64,000 nt of DNA from Gracilimonas sp. (lineage in GTDB: Bacteria > Bacteroidota > Rhodothermia > Balneolales > Balneolaceae): positions 744,001-808,000 of the forward strand of contig NZ_JABURM010000005.1 in assembly GCF_014762685.1 (NCBI RefSeq). Reading direction: 5' to 3'. The notes under the pieces are model-generated. The model was not told the DNA's origin. It saw only the letters and a program-made list of their open reading frames with translations, and ran no database searches. Below are positions 43,029-51,979 of the stretch, piece after piece (the first letter of the stretch is position 1; each line of letters begins with the position of its first letter). The position numbers and the translations under genes are program-made.

Positions 43029-43835
43029 ATGAAATTATCAAATACAATAAAACTATTTTCTTGCTTACTGTTCTTTTCCCTGCTAACCATTTCATGTGGA
43101 GATGACCCGGCTTCTGCGAATGAAGATCCACCCGCTCTTCCAAGTTTTGAAAATGTAACAGCTGATGTTTCATTTTTTGAACAAAACAGTTCTGAAGTAA
43201 ACTCAGAAAGTAATTTCAGTGCTGCTTATAATCACGCAATAGGACTTAGCAGTGTTTCTTTTATAAGTGGAATATATCTGGGCTTTTTCAATCCGGCCGA
43301 CCAAAGTGAGGCTGATTTTAAAAACGGAAAATGGGTTTGGGAATACACTTACAGTGATGGCAGTGAATCTGTTATGATAACTCTGATCGCCGAGGAAGTC
43401 GGCAGCAACATGGTATGGGAAATGAATTGGTCGTATGATGACGGAGCAGGTAATTCTTTTGAAGATTATACGATGGTTCAAGGAATGGTAGCATTAGATG
43501 GTTCTTCCGGCAGCTGGACGTTTAATGATATGGATCCTGAAACAAATACAGAAACACCATATTTGATAACTACCTGGGAGAGATCAAGTGAAACAAATTA
43601 CGAATCAACTACGGAGATTTATGATGGATCCGGTGGGGTTGATACTTATACGTTTACTCAAAACGGTGAAGTATTTGATGTTTCCTATACAAGCAGTGAT
43701 CAGCAGACCAACATCTATGTGCATTGGGAAACAGATGTACAGACCGGTTATTACCAAATTGGTGACGACCAAGGCAGCCGTTATTGCTGGGATGCAACTT
43801 TTCAGAATGTTACCTGCTCAGACGTAGGGTACTAA
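43029..43835 (+). CDS. Putative secreted lipoprotein, unknown function
   Basis: A 268-residue protein with a lipobox at Cys23 (FFSLLTISCGDDP). I start it at the ATG at 43029; the TTG two codons earlier is less likely. The mature part is rich in Ser, Asp, Trp and Tyr (KWVWEYTYSDGSESV, MVWEMNWSYDDGAGN, GSWTFNDMDPETNTE) and looks like an all-beta surface protein. No domain is recognised. A terminator follows. Confidence 0.75.
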   Translation: MKLSNTIKLFSCLLFFSLLTISCGDDPASANEDPPALPSFENVTADVSFFEQNSSEVNSESNFSAAYNHAIGLSSVSFISGIYLGFFNPADQSEADFKNGKWVWEYTYSDGSESVMITLIAEEVGSNMVWEMNWSYDDGAGNSFEDYTMVQGMVALDGSSGSWTFNDMDPETNTETPYLITTWERSSETNYESTTEIYDGSGGVDTYTFTQNGEVFDVSYTSSDQQTNIYVHWETDVQTGYYQIGDDQGSRYCWDATFQNVTCSDVGY

Positions 43836-43862
43836 AACTTTCTGCAACGCAGTTTTAATATT

Positions 43863-43890
43863 AAAAGCCGGCTTCTTCAAGTCGGCTTTT
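43863..43890. terminator. Intrinsic terminator, probably bidirectional
   Basis: AAAAGCCGGCTT (43863-43874) pairs with AAGTCGGCTTTT (43879-43890) with one G-U pair and a four-base loop, then a T-run. It separates the lipoprotein and queG, which converge. Confidence 0.88.
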
Positions 43891-44841
43891 TTAATTTTGG
43901 GATAAGTTGGAAGATACAATGGAGACATTTGATTTGAACTTATCAAATTTCGCCCTTCGGATAGCACTGCCTTCAAAGGTTTCATCATATTGTTCCTGGG
44001 TGAGGTTCTCCCAGAAATTCAGATCTCGGTCAGCCACATAATCCCGGGGATGTAAATCTTCAAATTGGGCCAACACAGATTTACTGTTCCACGGACATAC
44101 ATCCTGACAAATATCACATCCGTAAATCCAGTTTTCTATATTGGTCTGGTATTGTTTATCAATTTCTTCTTTTAATTCTATGGTGAGATAAGAGATACAC
44201 TTAGTTGCATCTACCCGGTAAGGCTCGTAAATGGCGTCAGTAGGGCATGCATCAAGGCATTTAGTACAAGAGCCGCAGTGATCGGTTACAGGGCTGTCAT
44301 AACTCAATTCTGCATCAATGATCATCTCCCCGATAAAGAAAAATGAGCCGATATCTTTGTTAAGCAGATTCGAGTTTTTCCCAATCCACCCAAGCCCGGC
44401 CCGCTGTGCCCACACTTTATCTAATACAGGAGCTGAATCAGTAAAAATACGGCCTTCAAGATTTCCGAGTTTTTCTTCCGTAAACTTGAAGAGTTTTTTC
44501 AAATTCTTCTTCAGCACTTTATGATAATCCCGTCCCTGAGCATATTTGGAGATCAGTGGCCGGTCTTTAATTCCAATTTGTTCATTGTGTTTGGGATGGT
44601 GATAACTGGCTAATACCGAAACCACTGTTTTGGCCCCGGGGACAAGAAGGGTTGGGTCTACACGCTTGTCAAAGTGATAATTCATCCATCCCATGGTTCC
44701 GTGCCGCTCTTGATTCAGCCACTCTTCAAGCCTGCGTGCTTCATCCGGTAAATATTGTGCTTTGGCAAAACCACAGGCATCAAAACCCAGCTTAAGGGCA
44801 TGGGTGCGAATTTGTTCGGTAAGCTTTTGTTGCTGAAGCAT
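43891..44841 (-). CDS. queG: Epoxyqueuosine reductase QueG
   Basis: A 316-residue iron-sulfur and cobalamin enzyme that makes the last step to queuosine in tRNA. Two [4Fe-4S] sites are visible: CGSCTKCLDACPTDAI and the later CDICQDVCPWN. The N-terminal half has LGFDACGFAKAQYLPDEARRL and MGWMNYHFDKR, the cobalamin-domain signature. The C-terminal HEAT-like extension present in longer QueG is absent, so it is a short form. It lies downstream of the ftsE-like gene but a strong hairpin separates them. Confidence 0.93.
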   Translation of the reverse strand: MLQQQKLTEQIRTHALKLGFDACGFAKAQYLPDEARRLEEWLNQERHGTMGWMNYHFDKRVDPTLLVPGAKTVVSVLASYHHPKHNEQIGIKDRPLISKYAQGRDYHKVLKKNLKKLFKFTEEKLGNLEGRIFTDSAPVLDKVWAQRAGLGWIGKNSNLLNKDIGSFFFIGEMIIDAELSYDSPVTDHCGSCTKCLDACPTDAIYEPYRVDATKCISYLTIELKEEIDKQYQTNIENWIYGCDICQDVCPWNSKSVLAQFEDLHPRDYVADRDLNFWENLTQEQYDETFEGSAIRRAKFDKFKSNVSIVSSNLSQN

Positions 44842-44857
44842 GGTTTGGTGAAATGTA

Positions 44858-44919
44858 AAATTAAAAATGAAAAATTATGAATTGGGACAAACCAATATTT
44901 AATTTTTCATTTTTAATTT
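44858..44919. terminator. Hairpin between ftsE-like gene and queG
   Basis: A perfect 20-base inverted repeat of AT-rich sequence (44858-44877 with 44900-44919), following the ftsE-like stop. The arms contain AAATGAAAAATTA, another repeat-type terminator of this genome. Confidence 0.75.
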
Positions 44920-44928
44920 ACTGAATAT

Positions 44929-45633
44929 CTAAGGTTTGACAGGTACCAGCTTTTCTCCCTTCCAAACTAAATCTTGGGTTTTGCCATTAACCATACGCAC
45001 CGTTCGGGATTTGTACTTTTTAACGACTGCATAATCATGAGTAACCATCAAAACAGCCATCCCTCGATTATTTATACTCCGCAGGAGCTCCATGATTTCT
45101 TTAGTGGCTTTTGGGTCAAGGTTTCCGGTAGGTTCGTCAGCCAGCAAAATACGAGGCTCATTTGCCAATGCGCGGGCAATAACTACCCGCTGTTGTTCTC
45201 CCCCGGAAAGATCTCTGGGCATGTGCTTTCTGCGATGGCTTAACCCAACCATCGTTAAAACTTCAAGTACGCGTTGTTTGATGAATTTTGGTTTTTCGCC
45301 GGTTACCTGAAGTGAAAAAGCAACATTGTCGTGTACATTGCGATCCTGAAGCAATTGAAAGTCCTGGAATACAATCCCGAGCCTTCTTCGCAACATGGGA
45401 ACTTCCCGTTCACTTATCTTATTGACCGGGTATTCGGTTACCCGGACAGATCCTCGATCAGGCACAACATCACGGTAAAGTAATTTCAGAAAAGAGCTTT
45501 TCCCAACACCCGTTGGCCCGATCAGGTAAGCAAACTCACCATTATGAAGCTTAAAATTTACATCGTCTAAAACCTGGGTATTATCATACCGTAAAGTTAC
45601 GTTTCTTAATTCTATTATTGCTGTTTCTGACAT
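44929..45633 (-). CDS. ftsE: FtsE-like ABC transporter ATP-binding protein
   Basis: A 234-residue ATPase. Walker A is GPTGVGKSS, the signature LSGGEQQRVVIARAL, Walker B LLADEPTGNLD and the H-loop MVTHDYAVV. The N-terminal part (LRNVTLRYDNTQVLDDVNFKL, then FAYLIGPTGVGKSSFLKLLYRD) is closest to FtsE of Bacteroidota, which with FtsX controls peptidoglycan hydrolysis at the septum. A LolD-type assignment is possible. No ftsX is in the window. It overlaps the methyltransferase gene by 19 bases. Confidence 0.85.
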   Translation of the reverse strand: MSETAIIELRNVTLRYDNTQVLDDVNFKLHNGEFAYLIGPTGVGKSSFLKLLYRDVVPDRGSVRVTEYPVNKISEREVPMLRRRLGIVFQDFQLLQDRNVHDNVAFSLQVTGEKPKFIKQRVLEVLTMVGLSHRRKHMPRDLSGGEQQRVVIARALANEPRILLADEPTGNLDPKATKEIMELLRSINNRGMAVLMVTHDYAVVKKYKSRTVRMVNGKTQDLVWKGEKLVPVKP

Positions 45634-46397
45634 CTAAGTACCATTGTTACACGTGTGCTGTTATCGTCTGCATCTACCAAGTCAAAACCTTCATATTTGG
45701 CTACCTGATGATAGGAGGTTTGTTCCAAAATTGACAGCATTTCCTTGAGTGAATAAATACGTTGTTTGTGAATTTCATTATAGCTTCGAATCACCGTCTT
45801 CCCGTCTGCCGCCAATTCTTCAATATCAAATTCATTAAAGTGGAATTGTTCTTCAGGTTCGTACCGGCTTTCCCTAAAGTAACGATAAGGCCCAAAGCTG
45901 CCTTCTTCATTATTTAAATAATCAACGGCTTCCAGTGAGTTTTTAGGGGTTGAGAAATCATAGATAAGTAATCCTCCGGGTTTTAAAATAACCTGACAAC
46001 CCCGAAGCATTTTTAAAATATCCTGCTCGTTGTGGAGGTAGTTTACGCTGTCAAAAACTGAAAATATGACATCATACTTTCGATCACTTTTGATCTCCGT
46101 AAAGTCCATGGTATCAAATTGAACACGGGCTTCTTGTTCTGCGGCTTTTTGCCGGGCTTTGTCAACCATGGCTGCCGATTTATCGGTAGCAGTTAGGTTA
46201 TATTCATCTATGCCCGCCAGGGAAAGGGAAATAGTTCCGGTACCACAAGCAAGCTCCAATACGTCAACTGGGTTGGGGTGATGGGTTTGGATAACCTCGT
46301 CGATAAAATCAGCCCACATTTCGTAATCCACATCTTTCATGAGAACATCATAAAGGTGAGCCAACACAGAATAAATTTCGGTATTTTCAGGTTTCAC
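45615..46397 (-). CDS. Class I SAM-dependent methyltransferase
   Basis: A 260-residue methyltransferase with a GTG start at 46397, five bases after the pdxA stop; longer frames run into pdxA and are unlikely. The SAM motif is VDVLELACGTGTISLSL, followed by LTATDKSAAMVDKAR. Later blocks IFSVFDSVNYLHNEQDILKML and LKPGGLLIYDFST are typical of small-molecule methyltransferases. The substrate is unknown. It is translationally coupled to the ftsE-like gene. Confidence 0.88.
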   Translation of the reverse strand: MKPENTEIYSVLAHLYDVLMKDVDYEMWADFIDEVIQTHHPNPVDVLELACGTGTISLSLAGIDEYNLTATDKSAAMVDKARQKAAEQEARVQFDTMDFTEIKSDRKYDVIFSVFDSVNYLHNEQDILKMLRGCQVILKPGGLLIYDFSTPKNSLEAVDYLNNEEGSFGPYRYFRESRYEPEEQFHFNEFDIEELAADGKTVIRSYNEIHKQRIYSLKEMLSILEQTSYHQVAKYEGFDLVDADDNSTRVTMVLRCQKQQ

Positions 46398-46401
46398 AAA
46401 A

Positions 46402-47397
46402 TTATTTTTTTGCAAGTTTAACAGCCAGGTTATAGGCTTCTTTAAAAGATGACGGATCGGCGATACCTTTCCCGGCAATGTCAAACGCGGTACCGTGATC
46501 GGGGGAGGTACGGATAATAGGCAGTCCGGCTGTGAAATTTACTCCTTTTCCAAATGAAAGAAGCTTAAAAGGAGCCAAGCCCTGATCGTGATACATGGCT
46601 AAAATAGCATCATGTTTTGTATGCAATTTTCGTCCAAAAAATCCATCTGCAGGAAAAGGCCCGTGTATGGCAAATTGATTTTGTGTACCCCGTATCTCCT
46701 TTATGACAGGGTCAATAATTTCAATTTCTTCCATTCCAATAACTCCGCCATCACCGGCATGCGGATTTAACCCAAGCACGGCAATTTTAGGCCGCTCAAT
46801 CCCGAAATCATTTCTGAGGCTGTCAGCCAATATCTGCACTTTTGTTTTAATTAGATTTGCAGAGATATGGTCGGCCACCTCTTTAATAGGTACATGGGCA
46901 GTGACCAACGCTACCCGGAGATTATCATTCACAAGCATCATCAGTACATGCTCAGCATTGGTTTGAGCAGCCAGAAACTCAGTATGTCCCGGGATATCAT
47001 ATCCGGCAAGATTTACTGCTTCTTTTGAGATAGGGGCGGTAACCATTGCGTCAGCCCGTTTCATTAAACACAGGTCAATACTTTTTTCAATAGAAAGCAT
47101 TGCTGCTTTTCCGCTCTCAGCAGATTGTATTCCCGGGGTAATTTTGAGCTGGTCATCTTTTAAATGAAGAACGTTAACCTTTCCCTCTTTTTTATTTTCA
47201 GGATCAGTTATAAAGTGAAATTCCGGCTGGGGAGAAAACAGTTCACAATAGTATTCAATAATGGTTTTGGGTGCAATAATCACCGGAATGGATTTTTTCA
47301 GATCTATTTCGGATAGAGATTTAAGGATAATCTCAGGTCCGATACCATTAAAATCGCCTATGGAAATTGCTATGTTTGGAATTCTCTTTTTTAGCAT
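46402..47397 (-). CDS. pdxA: 4-hydroxythreonine-4-phosphate dehydrogenase PdxA
   Basis: A 331-residue enzyme of the DXP-dependent pyridoxal-5'-phosphate pathway that oxidises and decarboxylates 4-phosphohydroxy-L-threonine. Diagnostic blocks are ISIGDFNGIGPEIILKSL at the start, VTAPISKEAVNLAGYDIPGHTEFLA, LGLNPHAGDGGVIGMEE and DAILAMYHDQGLAPFKLL, which supply the metal ligands (His in each). No pdxJ is nearby. It follows the GWxTD gene by 44 bases and precedes the methyltransferase by four. Confidence 0.95.
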   Translation of the reverse strand: MLKKRIPNIAISIGDFNGIGPEIILKSLSEIDLKKSIPVIIAPKTIIEYYCELFSPQPEFHFITDPENKKEGKVNVLHLKDDQLKITPGIQSAESGKAAMLSIEKSIDLCLMKRADAMVTAPISKEAVNLAGYDIPGHTEFLAAQTNAEHVLMMLVNDNLRVALVTAHVPIKEVADHISANLIKTKVQILADSLRNDFGIERPKIAVLGLNPHAGDGGVIGMEEIEIIDPVIKEIRGTQNQFAIHGPFPADGFFGRKLHTKHDAILAMYHDQGLAPFKLLSFGKGVNFTAGLPIIRTSPDHGTAFDIAGKGIADPSSFKEAYNLAVKLAKK

Positions 47398-47441
47398 TGC
47401 GCTTTGAAATTACAGCTTATTAGGAGTAATCCACAGAAATA

Positions 47442-48818
47442 TTAACGTGATCCAACTAAGATAAAATCGCCAAACCCGGAACCGGCTTCAAAAACAAAAG
47501 TTCTGTTTGGGTATTTCCATATTTCACGTGTTTTTTCTCCGGGCGGAAAGATGCGTTCTTTTTCGTTAGGGGGGCCAAACTTAATATAAATTTCGCCCTG
47601 ATCGTTTTCATGGCCCATGGGGTTTTCTTCGCTTCCAAACTCTTTAAATGCGTAATCAATTCTGCGATAATATTCTGCCATCAATTCATTGTAGACCGTG
47701 TTTGGTGTAGGGTCTCTGCTTTCCCAAAACTCACGGAATTTCTGTTCCCTTTCACTGACATTACCTTTTTTAATTCGTGCAATTTCTTCATCTGAGACAA
47801 TATATTTCAACATCTCGATAGATATATTCAGGTTGTAGAGACTTGCAGGCATATCCGGCCAATAGGAGCGGAAAAATGTACGCGCTATGGGTTCACTGCT
47901 TTCATTTTTTAATAATGATAAAAAATAAGGGGCGTTTTTAAATCGGCTCGCCGGAATAGAAACAACCGCGTAAGTGTAGGGGTAATTTCCTTCCATTAAA
48001 GTGAGCGATGGATATTTTTGTTTATTTAGCTTTATTGTAGAGGCTGTGTAGATGTTGCTTTTGGAAAGATCAGCAGTATAAACAGTTTCGCCGGCAGTAG
48101 TATCGTTTCGGGAAGTATTTGCATCATTTACTTTAAGGGAATAATTAATTGAGGGATCATAATCAGGAATTCGAATCAGTGCCTGAAAATCCTTTCCAAA
48201 AGGAACATTGCTCTCCATATTCATCAAGTGAAGGATTTGATTGTCGTCTTTTGAGCTTTGTTCTTTAATTAAAATAATTTCCCCGGTCTTTTTGGTGCTT
48301 AAATCAGGCACCGATACATTGCGACGCTGCGTACTTCGTTCATTAACTTCTTGCATCATAGACAATTGCAGGATAAAATTATACGTGCGGGGAGCAAGCT
48401 GAATAGAGAGCGCACCGGATGCATATAAATCTTTGGATTGGGTTTCCTCAAAAGAAGAGGTAAACACAGTGTCTGCCCACGAATCCCGGGCTACGGAAGT
48501 TGTGGAAGGTTCTTGTCGGCGTTTTAATTTCCCCTCAAATACCTCAGTGTTTAACCTGATTGTAGAATAAAATTCGGCTCCTTCGGGTACATCCATAGAA
48601 TGATTTGAAGGAATTTTTTTGTAAGGGATGAAATCATTATCAAACCTAAAGATAAAAGCGAGAGTGGTTTTGCCATCTTCACCGGGAAGTATGATGTCGT
48701 CAATAAAAATAGTTGGATTTTGAGAACGCATCACCAATTGCGGGTAGGACACTCGCTGGGCCAATAATGAAGTGGAAAATCCTAAAAAAAGAAGTAAGAT
48801 TAGTATTTGCTTGCTCAT
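47442..48818 (-). CDS. GWxTD domain-containing secreted protein
   Basis: A 458-residue exported protein; I use the ATG at 48818. The signal peptide is ILILLLFLGFSTSLLAQ. The C-terminal part holds the GWxTD-domain block, here FREFWESRDPTPNTVYNELMAEYYRRIDYAFKEFG and EIYIKFGPPNEKER. In this copy the GWxTD core reads REFWESRDP. The domain occurs in Bacteroidota and relatives, and its function is unknown. The N-terminal region is beta-rich. Confidence 0.85.
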   Translation of the reverse strand: MSKQILILLLFLGFSTSLLAQRVSYPQLVMRSQNPTIFIDDIILPGEDGKTTLAFIFRFDNDFIPYKKIPSNHSMDVPEGAEFYSTIRLNTEVFEGKLKRRQEPSTTSVARDSWADTVFTSSFEETQSKDLYASGALSIQLAPRTYNFILQLSMMQEVNERSTQRRNVSVPDLSTKKTGEIILIKEQSSKDDNQILHLMNMESNVPFGKDFQALIRIPDYDPSINYSLKVNDANTSRNDTTAGETVYTADLSKSNIYTASTIKLNKQKYPSLTLMEGNYPYTYAVVSIPASRFKNAPYFLSLLKNESSEPIARTFFRSYWPDMPASLYNLNISIEMLKYIVSDEEIARIKKGNVSEREQKFREFWESRDPTPNTVYNELMAEYYRRIDYAFKEFGSEENPMGHENDQGEIYIKFGPPNEKERIFPPGEKTREIWKYPNRTFVFEAGSGFGDFILVGSR

Positions 48819-48931
48819 GAAGATCAATTTTTTGAATGAATTAAATCAATATCGGGGTTTACACATTAAATATAATCCCTATTTTCAACGCAGCATTTCA
48901 ATTTACATTATTAAGATAAAAAAATCGGTTT

Positions 48932-50563
48932 ATGAGTAACACATCCGAAAGCGCTACCAAGAATTGGTTACACAGCCTGATTGAAGAATTTGGTGAAATA
49001 GAAGGTGAAATTAAATTGGGAGGCGGACAAAAACGCATCGACAAGGAGCATGGAAAAGGTAAGCTTACTGCGCGGGAACGTATTGATCGGCTTACCGATA
49101 AAGATTCCCGTTTTTACGAATTGGGTCTTTGGGCCGGTTATGAAATGTATGAGGAGCAGGGGGGATGCCCTTCCGGTGGAGTGATTACGGGTATCGGAGA
49201 AGTAAGCGGCCGAAAGTGCATGATTGTGGCAAATGATGCCACCGTGAAGGCAGGCGCATGGTTCCCAATTACCGCCAAAAAGAATTTAAGGGCTCAGGAA
49301 ATTGCCATTGAAAATCATATCCCGCTCATTTATTTGGTTGATTCCGCCGGTGTTTTCTTGCCTATGCAGGATGAGATTTTCCCCGACAAGGACCACTTTG
49401 GGCGCATGTTCAGAAATAATGCAGTTATTTCGGCCAAAGGGATCCCGCAAATTGCAGCCATCATGGGGAGCTGTGTGGCCGGCGGGGCCTATCTTCCGAT
49501 TATGAGTGATGAAGCCCTGATTGTGGATGGAACCGGAAGCGTATTTTTGGCGGGAAGTTACCTGGTTAAAGCCGCCATAGGAGAGGAAGTTGATAATGAG
49601 ACTTTGGGCGGCGCCACCACACACACTGAAATATCCGGTGTTACCGATTATAAAATGGAAGACGACGAAGAATGCCTTTCAACCATTCGGGATTTGATAG
49701 ATAAATTAGGTCCGTTTGATATGGCCGGATTCAATCGAAAAGAACCTAAAGAGCCCAAACGACCTGCCAGTGATGTTTTTGAGATCCTTCCGGAAGCACG
49801 CACGAGCCCTTATGATATGAATGAATTACTGGAGTGCATTGTGGATGAGGATAGTTTTACCGAATTCAAAAAAGGATACGGGCAAACGCTTATCACCGGT
49901 TATGCTCGAATTGACGGATGGAGTGTAGGTATTGTAGCAAATCAACGCACGGTTAGCAGAACCAAGAAAGGTGAGATGCAGATTGGAGGCGTAATTTATT
50001 CTGACAGTGCTGACAAGGCGGCTCGTTTTATTATGAACTGTAATCAAAAGAAAATCCCGCTGATTTTTTTCCAGGATGTAACCGGGTTTATGATTGGTAA
50101 AAGAAGTGAGCATGGGGGCATTATCAAAGACGGAGCCAAAATGGTGAATGCCATGAGTAACAGTACGGTTCCCAAAATCACTATCGTAGTAGGCAACAGC
50201 TACGGTGCCGGAAATTATGCCATGTGCGGCCGTGCTTACGACCCGCGATTTATGTATGCCTGGCCTACCGCAAAAATAGCGGTAATGAGCGGAGCTTCAG
50301 CCTCAAAGACGTTGATGCAAATTCAGGTGGCCGCACTGAAGAAAAAAGGAAAAGAAGTGAGTGAAGAGGAGCAGGAGAAAATTATGAAAGAAATAAGCGA
50401 TCGGTATGATACGCAAACGGATGTTCGATACGCAGCTTCTCGCCTGTGGGTGGATGGAATCATAAATCCCCTGGAAACCCGGGAACGGATTTCCAAAGCC
50501 ATCGATTGTGCAAATCTTAATCCTGAAATAGAAGAGTTTAAAACAGGGGTTATTCAGACCTGA
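48932..50563 (+). CDS. Acyl-CoA carboxylase beta subunit (carboxyltransferase)
   Basis: A 543-residue biotin-dependent carboxyltransferase of the methylcrotonyl/propionyl-CoA type. It has the N-terminal GKGKLTARERIDRLTD, the first oxyanion block AGGAYLPIMSDEALIV and the second crotonase-like half with GFMIGKRSEHGGIIKDGAKM and VGNSYGAGNYAMCGRAYDPRF. GxYAMCGRA favours methylcrotonyl- or propionyl-type beta subunits. The biotin carboxylase/biotin carrier partner is not in the window. Single gene with its own start; role in leucine or odd-chain fatty acid breakdown is inferred. Confidence 0.92.
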   Translation: MSNTSESATKNWLHSLIEEFGEIEGEIKLGGGQKRIDKEHGKGKLTARERIDRLTDKDSRFYELGLWAGYEMYEEQGGCPSGGVITGIGEVSGRKCMIVANDATVKAGAWFPITAKKNLRAQEIAIENHIPLIYLVDSAGVFLPMQDEIFPDKDHFGRMFRNNAVISAKGIPQIAAIMGSCVAGGAYLPIMSDEALIVDGTGSVFLAGSYLVKAAIGEEVDNETLGGATTHTEISGVTDYKMEDDEECLSTIRDLIDKLGPFDMAGFNRKEPKEPKRPASDVFEILPEARTSPYDMNELLECIVDEDSFTEFKKGYGQTLITGYARIDGWSVGIVANQRTVSRTKKGEMQIGGVIYSDSADKAARFIMNCNQKKIPLIFFQDVTGFMIGKRSEHGGIIKDGAKMVNAMSNSTVPKITIVVGNSYGAGNYAMCGRAYDPRFMYAWPTAKIAVMSGASASKTLMQIQVAALKKKGKEVSEEEQEKIMKEISDRYDTQTDVRYAASRLWVDGIINPLETRERISKAIDCANLNPEIEEFKTGVIQT

Positions 50564-50651
50564 TTGAAGGGATCCATAGATTGACCAACGGAAGGCACAG
50601 TCAATGTGCCCTTAGTGTTTCAAGAGTGCTTTACTTACCAAACTCCAATTC

Positions 50652-51143
50652 ATGAATTACGATCTGAGCAAAAACCATAATTTGGTGTTCCTGGGAGTTG
50701 AAGCTAGCTTCACGCTCATTGATTTTCTGCTGTTTTTCTCAAGTTTCCTGTTGGGGTTTGTCTTCGCACTTTTCTTCCTCATTTTCGCCATTGCGGTACT
50801 TCAGAAAATATTCTCACGTTATGAATTTGAGTTTAATACGGATGAATACACGATCACAAGGTACTATAAGTTTTTCAGCTACTTTAGATTTCGCCTTCAA
50901 ACCATTGGCTTTGGAGAAGTAGATGAATTTTTGTTATCCAATTATGAGAGTGGTCAGGCTCTGTTCAGTAAGGGGCTGAAACCGAAAGAGTGGTTTACTT
51001 TAGATTTGATGACCGAAAATGGATACATCCGGCTGGTAAAATCAGAGGAGGAAGAATTGGATGAACTTTATGAATTGTATCAGGATTTAGAGGAAAAGCT
51101 GGAAATCTATTTCAAGTTTCGCATCGAATTTTTGGAAAAATAA
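50652..51143 (+). CDS. Membrane-associated protein of unknown function
   Basis: A 163-residue protein. Residues 20-55 are strongly hydrophobic (LIDFLLFFSSFLLGFVFALFFLIFAIAVL), giving two helices or a hairpin. The rest is soluble with beta-like stretches (TITRYYKFFSYFRF, VDEFLLSNYESGQ) and an acidic helical C-terminus (SEEEELDELYELYQDLEEKLE). It resembles a small bPH-like membrane-anchored domain, but I cannot name it. It is followed by a hairpin. Confidence 0.68.
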   Translation: MNYDLSKNHNLVFLGVEASFTLIDFLLFFSSFLLGFVFALFFLIFAIAVLQKIFSRYEFEFNTDEYTITRYYKFFSYFRFRLQTIGFGEVDEFLLSNYESGQALFSKGLKPKEWFTLDLMTENGYIRLVKSEEEELDELYELYQDLEEKLEIYFKFRIEFLEK

Positions 51144-51145
51144 AT

Positions 51146-51198
51146 CAGGTGTTAGTCGGAGTTATTACAAGAACCTAATTTCTAACACCTAACACCTG
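51146..51198. terminator. Heptamer-built hairpin before recO
   Basis: CAGGTGTTAG (51146-51155) pairs with CTAACACCTG (51189-51198), with extra copies of CTAACAC in the right arm, then a T-rich run. It is the same 7-base motif as the array at 27941-27993. Confidence 0.65.
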
Positions 51199-51243
51199 TT
51201 TTTCTGTTTCTTTTCTCAATGTTCTGAGATATGTTTACTCACC

Positions 51244-51975
51244 ATGATTGTACACACGCAAGCCATTATATTACGGGTTATCGATTATCAGGAATCGAGT
51301 AAAATTCTGACGGTTCTTTCCGCCGAACACGGTAAGATTGCGCTTATTGCCAAAGGGGCAAAAAGGCCAAAAAACAAACTCACAGGTATTTTAGAAATAG
51401 GAGCGGTATTGGATGTAGTATATTATTACAAGCAGTCAAGAGGAGTGCAAACCCTAACCGAAGCTTCAATTCATTATTCCACTAACTGCTTTCGGGAAGA
51501 CTTTGAGAGGGCAGCTGTATTATATGCAACATTGGAACTGTTGAGTCAACTCTTACATGAACATGAAGTGAATAAACCGATTTTTGACTTCGCGCTTAAT
51601 TTTATAACATGGCTGGGAGAGGCGGCGGAAACTTACCCGTCGATTTTTCCGTATGTTCAATTGCGTCTCGCTGAAATTACAGGGATTGGACTTGTCAGTG
51701 CGCTCACCGAAATTCCGGATAATGCATATTTAAATATCTCAAGCGGAAATATTTCGGAACAATCCGAGGATGATTTGTCCTATAAACTAACTCAGGCACA
51801 GACACGTTTTTTAATTATGGCTATGTCAGGCAAAAGTAAAAATATATTTAAAACAGGATTAGAGAATGGAGAGCTCAAACAACTTGTTCACCATTTAGAT
51901 GTATATTTTAAGTACCATATTGATGGCTATCAGGAAAGAAGATCGGATTCCATTTTTGAACAGATGATAAGGTGA
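51244..51975 (+). CDS. recO: DNA repair protein RecO
   Basis: A 243-residue recombination mediator that helps load RecA in the RecFOR pathway. The N-terminal OB fold is visible (TQAIILRVIDYQESSKILTVLSAEHGKIALIAKGAKRPKNKL). The C-terminal helical part contains RLAEITGIGL, where family members often have zinc-binding cysteines; here the usual Cys cluster is lacking, as in many Bacteroidota RecO proteins. Its stop is four bases from the HtrA start. Confidence 0.92.
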   Translation: MIVHTQAIILRVIDYQESSKILTVLSAEHGKIALIAKGAKRPKNKLTGILEIGAVLDVVYYYKQSRGVQTLTEASIHYSTNCFREDFERAAVLYATLELLSQLLHEHEVNKPIFDFALNFITWLGEAAETYPSIFPYVQLRLAEITGIGLVSALTEIPDNAYLNISSGNISEQSEDDLSYKLTQAQTRFLIMAMSGKSKNIFKTGLENGELKQLVHHLDVYFKYHIDGYQERRSDSIFEQMIR

Positions 51976-51979
51976 TTTT

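Noticed and set aside
45615-46484. Longer methyltransferase frame with an ATG at 46484
   Set aside because: It would overlap pdxA by about 80 bases, and the extra residues are not family-like; the GTG at 46397 fits the methyltransferase N-terminus.
49286-49624. 112-codon minus-strand ORF
   Set aside because: It is antisense to the carboxyltransferase gene and lacks any domain.
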